A DNA stretch of 64,000 nt from Corallium rubrum. Its lineage: Eukaryota > Cnidaria > Anthozoa > Scleralcyonacea > Coralliidae. Every line of letters begins with the position of its first letter. Positions within the stretch are counted from its first letter, which is position 1. The translations under genes were made by a program, and so were the position numbers. The DNA lies in the NCBI GenBank assembly GCA_964035015.1, contig OZ035998.1, positions 22,587,479-22,651,478 of the forward strand, in the 5' to 3' direction. Below, piece by piece: positions 57,894 to 64,000 of this stretch. Under the pieces are notes generated by a model, which worked only from the letters and a program-made list of their open reading frames with translations, did no database searches and had not been told where the DNA came from.

Positions 57894-59519
57894 TTATATT
57901 GGCGCGAAACCTTTAACCATTTTATACATTAATAGTAATTTGTGCATTTTTCTTCGGTTAGATAGCTTCTGCAAACTACAATCAAACAATAAACTTTCTC
58001 TGTGAGTACCTTTCATAGCACCAGAAATTAACTTTGCGGCATCATACTGAACACTTTCCAGTAGGTCAGATTCACCAATGGTACACCCGTCCCAGACAAC
58101 ATCAGCATATTCCATATTAGAACGAACAAGAGATTTATACGAAATCTCTAAAGTTGATCTTGACAGCTTAAATTTAAAACCCTTTAATAAATTTATTTTT
58201 TTTGAAGCCTTTTCATATACCTTAACAATATGGGCTTTCCAAGACATATTACTGGACAGTAAAACACCTAAATGCTGGTGAGTACTTACTTCATCAATGA
58301 CATTGTCACTTAGTTTCAAAACAGGATGATCAGGTTTGATTCTTTTTCGAGAAAATATTATGCTTTTTGTCTGTGATGCGTTCATTGTCACTAAATATTT
58401 ATCTGACCACAAAGAAATAACATTTAAGTCATTGTTCAAAGTTTGAGCAGCTGTTTCTGGCGTGGAGACTTCCTCGAGTAGCAGAGTATCGTCAGCGAAA
58501 AGAAAACAGTTACTATTGATATCAGACTGAATATCGTTAATATAAATCAGAAATAAAAGTGGTCCAAGGACGGATCCTTGAGGTACACCCGCCTTAACTT
58601 CTTTCCAAGATGAATTTTGACCCTCAATAACTACTCGTTGAAATCGGCCACTCAGGTAACTTTCAAACCATTTGAACAAAGTACCCTCAATCCCCAAATT
58701 CTTCAATTTAACTTGTAGTCCGGTATGCCAAACCTTATCAAATGCTTTTGATATATCCAAAAAAACTGCTCGTACTTCATTACCTCTATTCAAACACTCT
58801 TGAATTTTGTGAACTATATATACTAATTGCATTACTGTGGAATCGCCTGGTCGAAAACCGGATTGAAAACGGTAAAAGAAATTATTGCTTTCAAGAAAGA
58901 AATACAATTTGGTAAAAACAACCTTCTCGAAAATTTTACTTAAGCAAGAAAGAAGTGAGACTGGACGATAATTAGATTTAACTTGTTTATTATCTTTCTT
59001 AAACAAAGATAAAACATTGGCCAATTTCCAAAGATGTGGAAATTGTCCAAAAGAAAGTGATGTATTTATTAGGCGTGTGAGAGGCTTATGAATCGCATGA
59101 ATACAAAGCTTAATCATTTTATTACTAATACCATCCATCACACAGGCCTTCCCTATATCCACCCGAGTAATTAAATTAAAAACCTCCTCTTCAGAAACCA
59201 CAATGCTTGACAAAGAAATTTGTGAAGCAGAAGGATTAGGTAATACCGCACCTTCTGTGGGCAGGTAGGTCTGACTGACAAAAAAGTCATTAAACAATTC
59301 TGCTTTGTCTTTTGAATCAAGTATATAATTATTATTTTCGTGCAAGGGTGGAATAGCAGTACTAACTTTAAAGCCATAGAACGATTTAACAATGTTCCAC
59401 CACTTTTTAGCCGACGTAATTGGGTTAGACAACTGCTCATTAATTTTGTGGTTATAATCTAATTTTGCTTTACGAATATATGAACGACTAAATTTCTTTG
59501 AACCCGATAATTTTCCCAT
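57894..59519 (-). pseudogene. LINE-C ORF2, reverse transcriptase
   Basis: 541 open codons: IGKACVMDGISNKMIKL, NYRPVSLLSCLSKIFEKVV, AVFLDISKAFDKVWHTGL, VKAGVPQGSVLGPLLFLIY, NCFLFADDTLLLEE (FADD intact), THQHLGVLLSSNMSW (thumb). Complete RT with no stop inside. The linker to the endonuclease is in other frames (59520-59860) with at least one stop. Confidence 0.9.
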
Positions 59520-59865
59520 TTAGAAGGGCATTTATACCGAGTATAAACCTTTAAAAGTCTATCACGTTTACGTATTGCTCGACGAATATCCCATTCATCC
59601 AAGGTTTGTCATTAGCACGAATCATCACAATTTTGCTTGGAATAAAACGATCAATAATTGAAAAAACCCAAAGCAATCCACTTTTCATAAAAAACATCAA
59701 TGTTAGACGTTGTTTCCTGATAAAAAACATCGTCCCACCTAGTATTTAAGAAAGCATTGTTTAACTGATCCACGTCAATATCGCAAAAATTCGACACTTC
59801 TCTTAAAACATTTTGGTTTATACGTAGGAACAGATAATTTACCAAATATGACGTTATGGTCGCAA

Positions 59866-60375
59866 TTAGAAGGTGGACTTAAAGTACCTGTTGTGACAAA
59901 CAAGCCTGGAGAATCGGAAATAATTAGGTCCAAAATTGACTCGCCTGACTGGAGTTATTCTAGTCGGTTCATTCACAAGCTGAACAAGATTGTTGCATTC
60001 CAAAAAATTGAAGAGTTTAACACCAACGTCGGTATCCAACATTGACGTATCAACAAAATTATAATGAGCGTTGAAATCACCCAAAAGAATAATAGACGTA
60101 TAGTTTTTGGGCCTAATAATGTCTAAACAATCTTGAAGAGATTGAAAGAAAGCATCAGTTTGAGAAATACTGGAAGAAGGAGGTCGATAGCAAACGCCAC
60201 ATAATATTTTGAACTTGTTAAAAGAAATTTCTGCCCATAACAACTCCATGCCAGTGCATTCAAATTCATGCTTTCTCACGTATGGTATATGGTTAGCAAT
60301 ATAAAGGACCACACTCCCGCCCCTTCTGTTTTCACAATCTTTCCTCAAGGGATTATTATAGCCAGGAATCGTCAA
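59866..60375 (-). pseudogene. LINE-C ORF2, endonuclease
   Basis: From about 60465, in the corrected frame, DIFAVSETWLN (catalytic Glu) leads to RGGSVVLYIANHIPYV, GVCYRPPSSS, ILLGDFNAHYN (GDxN) and LVNEPTRITPVRR. The frame then slips at about 59940; ILDLIISDSPGL and the SDH-equivalent NCDHNVIF are in the next frame. The SDH serine is Cys, a possible active-site change. Confidence 0.8.
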
Positions 60376-60383
60376 CTGGTCAT

Positions 60384-60734
60384 TTAAAATTGTGGTATTA
60401 AGCCAAGTTTCCGAAACAGCAAAAATATCAAAAGCATGAGATAAGACCAGAGCAGATATTTGCTAAATTTTTCAGAGATGCAAAGACTACGAGCATTTAA
60501 ATGTGCCACAGAAAGGCCTAGTTGTCTGGGACCAGGGTTTGGGTGAACACTGCCCGAGATCAATAACAAAATAAATAATATGCAACAAATGAAAAGAATA
60601 TTCACATTTATAAAATCGACAACAAACCAAGAAGTAATAAGCAGGGAACGATTGTTAAATAACCCGATCGCTGCTCTATACGATTCAATATCAACCCCCA
60701 TGGAAGACAACACAAAATAAAATATGATACCCAC
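60384..60734 (-). pseudogene. LINE-C ORF2 N-terminus with a degenerate 2A-like motif
   Basis: A hydrophobic stretch (NVNILFICCILFILLLISG) is followed by SVHPNPGP, then AHLNARSL, the first block of the endonuclease. SVHPNPGP sits where sea-urchin and other metazoan CR1-like elements may carry 2A ribosome-skipping peptides (D-V/I-E-x-N-P-G-P). Here D and E are S and H, so skipping activity is unlikely. The frame breaks near 60465. Confidence 0.7.
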
Positions 60735-60960
60735 CTCTGGTCATGCAAGTTGCCACAATAATTTTGTTAAGAAACCATAAATATTCTGCCAAATCACATA
60801 AAGCCATTAATGAAAACAAAACAAATTGAACAACCGCCTAGTCAAAGACCTAACAACTACGACTAAATAATAAAGAATACACATAAAATAGAGATAATAA
60901 GACATGTACATTATTAGAGAAAGTATAGTTAGAAAACGGTAGCTAGCCAAAGGCAACTTA

Positions 60961-61653
60961 TTAACTGAAACCATATTTCTCTACGTCAGATTCCCTACGA
61001 ATTCTAACTGGTAGCGCATCAACTCCATGCTTGACAAAGATGTAACCATCAACTGAATAGACATATGCTTTGTCCTTCACAACACTTCTAATATATTTCA
61101 AGAGCCGCTGATTGATCCAAGTCAAATCCTCGTTAACAAACTTCTTCTTCCCTTTTAGTTTACGCGTCTCCTTCATAACTTTACGCTTACACTCGTAGCT
61201 TCTGAATTTAACGGTTAACGCCCTTTCGCCATTATCGTTAGCTTTACCCACACGATGAGTTCGGTCAATTTCCTCACGTTCGACAACTACGCCAAGCTCG
61301 TCTTTACAAAAATCAATTACCGACGCGGTTTTAACACCATCTTCCTTCATACCTGGTGATTCTTCACTTTCAAGCAATGTTGGACTTACTCCATAGATGC
61401 GAACGTTCGACCGACGGAAGTACTGCTCGTTCTCATTGCATTTCTCCTGAAGTTCTAATACTTGTCCCTCTAGTTTTACAATTCTTTCTTCCAATGGCTG
61501 CACAACTTGAGTTAACATACTCGTCAAAACGTCTTTAAAAGACTCTCTGAAAATATCCTTAAAGTCCGAAGACATAAGGTACTTTGAAATTTCACCTTTG
61601 ACAACGTCTTGGATGTCTCCTTGAGTTGTGGATCTAGTTTTAACTCCTGCCAT
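60961..61653 (-). CDS. LINE-C ORF1 protein
   Basis: 230 residues from MAGVKTRSTTQGDIQDVVKG, intact. A coiled coil (LEERIVKLEGQVLELQEKCN, residues about 55-75) is followed by an RRM-like domain (SNVRIYGVSP, EIDRTHRVGKANDNGERALT, VKFRSYECKRKVMKETRKLK) and a C-terminal domain (NQRLLKYIRSVVKDKAYVYS, GYIFVKHGVDALPVRI). This is the common ORF1 layout that binds LINE RNA. ORF2 starts about 225 bases downstream. It has no stop, in contrast to ORF2. Confidence 0.85.
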   Translation of the reverse strand: MAGVKTRSTTQGDIQDVVKGEISKYLMSSDFKDIFRESFKDVLTSMLTQVVQPLEERIVKLEGQVLELQEKCNENEQYFRRSNVRIYGVSPTLLESEESPGMKEDGVKTASVIDFCKDELGVVVEREEIDRTHRVGKANDNGERALTVKFRSYECKRKVMKETRKLKGKKKFVNEDLTWINQRLLKYIRSVVKDKAYVYSVDGYIFVKHGVDALPVRIRRESDVEKYGFS

Positions 61654-61854
61654 TTACAGCTTACTAACTCGCACAATATACAGTTAGTTTGCTTCGAATA
61701 AATAATTACTAAACAGATATGTGACTTTGGCTTAAAATACCGCCAAGTGAACTACATAATTTAGAGGGCTCTCAAAAGCACGTCTTAGCTCTGTGGCCTC
61801 TATATTTTATCTGAAATTTCAACCCGGGCTGAAAATCTCCATTTAATCGGCCCC

Positions 61855-62680
61855 TTCCTAAACTGTTGACCGCCATTGAAATGCTTGACAGTCGAGTGGA
61901 GCTGATGGAGACATATTTGCAATTCCAAGTAGGTAAATTGCATCAACCAAGTCCCATTGGGCGAGGTAACGCGCGGTCAACCGCCAAGTTCGAAAACGAC
62001 GACAGGAAGAGATACGAATATGTTGCAGAGCCAGAGAAGATCGAGCGATGAGCTTCACTCGCCAGAGCCGAAATCTGTTGGTGAAAAGAAGGGGCCAGAT
62101 AGAAGGCCAGTACAGCACTCGCCCACTTTTGATGGAAAGTCTTCTTGGGAAGCATTTCTGGTCCAATTCGATATCGCAGCGCGTATGAATGGGTACTGAA
62201 GTGGTGTGTTGCCCGCGGTGCGGTTGGAACGACGTTGAAAAGGCTTCCTTTCTGGCCACATCGCTGCACGGCACCGCGACACTGATTTTGAGCAATTTGT
62301 CCGAACAAGATCGCGGAGACTACAAGATACTAGTTGCTGTCTTGTCGAGTCGATTTGGAGTCTCGCAATGCTCGGAGCTAGCCCGGGAAAAGTTAAATAC
62401 GCGGTTGCAAAGAAAAGATGAAAGTTTGCCCGAGCTGGTTGAAGCAATCGAGAATCTGACGAGAAGGGCCTATCCTGACGCTTCGCTGGAGCTTCAAGAA
62501 GTGTTGGCTAGGGATCACTTTATTGACGCCTTGACCAAAGAAGAATTACGTCTACGGATACGTCAAGCGAAGCCCAGTCTCTCTACAGTCGGCCCTGGAA
62601 AGTACGTTGGAATTGGAATTTTTCAGTTGGCGAGTCGACCTAGGTCTAGGCTATTCCGTGGGCCGATTGGAAACGTGTAA
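61855..62680 (+). pseudogene. LTR-2 gag, second part
   Basis: After the insertion the frame resumes KLLTAIEMLDSRVELMETYL, then RYEYVAEPEKIER and a stop (62049-62051). Other frames continue PTFDGKSSWEAFLVQFDIAA, RMNG, and, from about 62235, EKASFLATSLHGTATLILSN, LSEQDRGDYKILVAVLSSRF, REKLNTRLQRKDESLPELVE, ARDHFIDALTKEELRLRIRQ. This is capsid-like gag of mag/SURL elements (F-I-D-A-L box). Frameshifts near 62055, 62195 and 62600 disable it. It ends at the pogo-type element. Confidence 0.8.
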
Positions 62681-62682
62681 TG

Positions 62683-62876
62683 TGGGGCAAAACGAGACAC
62701 TCACGGACAATTATTGCCCTTAAAAGGGAGGGATAATTTTTGGAATGTTCTTTTGGACTGGGGTATTTCAGGTAGACTCTAAGAAAGATATACAACACAA
62801 AAAATAATGTTGGAAATAATTTATTTGGCGTAAATCAAGGAAAACATGAAAGTGATTTTTGTCTCATTTTGCCCCA
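62683..62876. mobile_element. 194-bp pogo-type MITE
   Basis: Ends TGGGGCAAAACGAGAC (62683) and GTCTCATTTTGCCCCA (62876) are inverted copies. The ends match those of the neighbouring element, so both belong to one family. It is separated from it by six bases. Alternatively the two are one element with an internal copy of the end. Confidence 0.7.
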
Positions 62877-63002
62877 CCACAGTGGAGCAAAATGAGACAG
62901 TGTGAAAACACTAAATAACAGTCAAATTTAAATAGAAAGTAATTTAATAGAACTACATAACTAACTATAAAACTACATTTAAAGATTATTTTGAAGTCAA
63001 AG

Positions 63003-63188
63003 TTACAAACACAAGTCACAGGTCACGCTGGTTGCAACTACAGTGCAACATTCTTCGTGACACCATAGTTTGCATTCGAGGCATTTCACCCAGTCCTCGC
63101 CTTGCATTGATCTGGACCATAGTTCTCCACAGATTGGACATTCTGCATCCTCAGTATTGGTGTTCACAATCTTTTTTCGCTTGAACAA
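63003..63188 (-). pseudogene. Pogo transposase C-terminal PHD-like finger
   Basis: ECPICGELWSRSMQGEDWVK, CLECKLWCHEECCT, CDLCL: a C-x2-C ... C-x2-C ... H-x2-C ... C-x2-C set typical of the PHD-like finger at the end of pogo/jerky-type transposases in invertebrates. It is followed by a stop, so this is the true C terminus. The rest of the transposase is deleted. Confidence 0.75.
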
Positions 63189-63199
63189 ATTAACAAAGC

Positions 63200-63545
63200 T
63201 CGAAAGCCATTAACAAAGTCACGACCAGCCATTTTATTTTCCTGATTAAACTTAGTGGTAATGTTATTTTTCTGGCAATATTCAAACACTATTGATCTGA
63301 TATCATTAACTGATAGACCATAAAAAACTTGGCCCATCTTAACAATATGATCTTCAAGTTCTTTCTCTTGGTCAGGTTTAAGAACAGCTCGGTAACGCCC
63401 TAAAACATTCTTATACCATTAACTCGGCGGTTCAATGAATCCTTGGGTACTCCAAAGGCAGTGTCAGCTTTCCGTATAGACGTCTCTTTTTTGTCGACTG
63501 ATGAAATGGCACGTTTCATTTGTTCCTCACTCCAGTTTGCACGTT
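63200..63545 (-). pseudogene. Pogo transposase N-terminal DNA-binding remnant
   Basis: The minus-strand frame at 63545-63420 reads RANWSEEQMKRAISSVDKKE, TSIRKADTAFGVPKDSLNRR: a psq-type helix-turn-helix. Decayed frames below (63405-63240) show KPDQEKELEDHIVKMGQVFY, GLSVNDIRSIVFEYCQKNNI and FNQENKMAGRDFVNGF, the second (Tc5/CENP-B-like) helix-turn-helix. The DDE catalytic core then is absent and the sequence jumps to the PHD-like finger. Confidence 0.7.
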
Positions 63546-63797
63546 AGGTTTTCCGAACATAGTTTTGAACCATTCTAAATATAATGCAAGTTGATTTGAT
63601 TAATGATAAGTTCACAAGCACTGCAAAGCTTCATGCTGAACTCAGCATACACACAATAACAATTTCAAGATTATCTGAATGCATGATGAAATGTTATATA
63701 AAATTGACACAACCATGCATAGTTTAAACTTTCTGAACAAGAGCAGGTGGGGTTAAAAGACTTCAACATAAAAAATAGTGCTGGTTAATATAATCAT

Positions 63798-63829
<32 letters not shown>

Positions 63830-63980
63830 TATTGATAATATATCATTGAGATTTGAGAATGTGTTGGCAATAGGACAACTCTTGAAAACTTCAAATGGCT
63901 AGCTTTACTTAGTTTACTATTACTTAAACATCAAATACATTTCGCTTGCTAGGAAAGTTGGATGTGTCTCATTTTGCCCC
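63546..63980. other. Left flank of the pogo element, non-coding
   Basis: AT-rich with a broken TA tract (63797-63830). The element's end is at about 63981. Confidence 0.5.
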
Positions 63981-64000
63981 ATCTTCATGAGTTCATTTGA

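Larger units (their letters stand above)
57080..61800 (-). mobile_element. LINE-C: two-ORF CR1-like retrotransposon
   Basis: On the minus strand: 5' UTR from about 61800, ORF1 (61653-60961), ORF2 in pieces (60734-57306), 3' UTR with (TTTA)n near 57225-57250 and the end at about 57080. It is inserted in the TIR element, so it is the youngest of the nested set (LTR-2, TIR element, LINE-C). It nevertheless has at least three frameshifts in ORF2. Confidence 0.85.
54026..61854. mobile_element. TIR DNA element inside LTR-2 gag, itself carrying LINE-C
   Basis: Left end GGGGCTGATTA...ATGGAGATTTTCAGCCCGG (54026) and right end ...GAAAATCTCCATTTAATCGGCCCC (61854) are inverted copies. 'TTTCAGCCCGGGCTGAAAT' palindromes recur near 54055-54180, 56910-57060 and 61803-61835. 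An inner inverted pair ('acggtggtcggttgcta', 54268 and 56840-56860) supports one large element. The element proper is about 54026-57075 plus 61800-61854; LINE-C lies between. It splits gag codons, so it is younger than LTR-2. ORFs inside (54458-54742, 54845-55108) show no domain I know. No clean target duplication ('ggcattta' and 'ttcctaaa'). Confidence 0.7.
62883..63981. mobile_element. Internally deleted pogo-type transposon
   Basis: Ends TGGAGCAAAATGAGAC (62883) and GTCTCATTTTGCCCCA (63981) are inverted copies. Inside, on the minus strand, are pieces of a pogo/jerky-type transposase: DNA-binding N-terminus and PHD-like C-terminus, without the DDE core. No TA duplication could be verified. 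Confidence 0.75.

Overview
The window looks like non-coding, transposon-saturated DNA from a marine invertebrate animal. A cnidarian, probably an anthozoan, fits best, but that is inference. The evidence is AT-rich sequence, very long microsatellites, several Penelope-like, CR1/L2-like and RTE-like retroelements, SURL/mag-type LTR elements, a pogo-type transposon with a PHD-like finger, and EGF-module exons with symmetric phase-1 introns. Nothing looks bacterial or viral.

The only host-gene signal is three six-cysteine EGF-like exons on the minus strand: C at 24475-24597, B at 18435-18554 and A at 6762-6884. Each is bounded by AG and GT splice sites in phase 1, so they read as consecutive or nearby exons of one secreted or membrane EGF-repeat protein. 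The introns of about 5.9 and 11.6 kb are filled by mobile elements.

Layout. 1-6.7 kb: foldback repeats, a split dispersed repeat (R1), and a 1.8-kb terminal-inverted-repeat (TIR) element with a small Cys/His ORF. 7-10.2 kb: a Penelope-like (PLE) fragment, then an RTE-like LINE nested in a CR1/L2-like LINE with a perfect 16-bp target duplication. 12.7-17.5 kb: MITE-like elements and a LINE whose tail runs into about 550 bp of (TCAC)n. 19.7-24.2 kb: PLE cluster with two copies joined head to head and R1 inserted in one. 26.3-30.2 kb: a decayed LTR retrotransposon with a short LTR, primer-binding site, gag and pol, cut off in integrase. 30.3-35.4 kb: a LINE sitting inside a (GACA)n/(GATA)n tract, then tandem and inverted tRNA-like SINE units and a MITE. 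36.1-39 kb: a second head-to-head PLE pair, a MITE, a decayed tyrosine recombinase and (TTGTA)n. 39-46 kb: mostly empty, except for an unusual array of mini-hairpins at 42.4-44.1 kb. 46.3-50.9 kb: a nearly complete two-ORF LINE. 51-53 kb: palindromes and a symmetric hexamer satellite. 53.3-64 kb: an LTR element whose gag is split by a TIR element that itself contains a two-ORF CR1-like LINE; a pogo-type element follows the gag.

Almost every coding region carries stops, frameshifts or truncations, so the retroelements are fossils. LINE-A (one in-frame stop) and LINE-B (one frameshift) are the least damaged. The most unusual signals are the mini-hairpin array, the many close-spaced palindromes, and the LINE bracketed by the same microsatellite on both sides.
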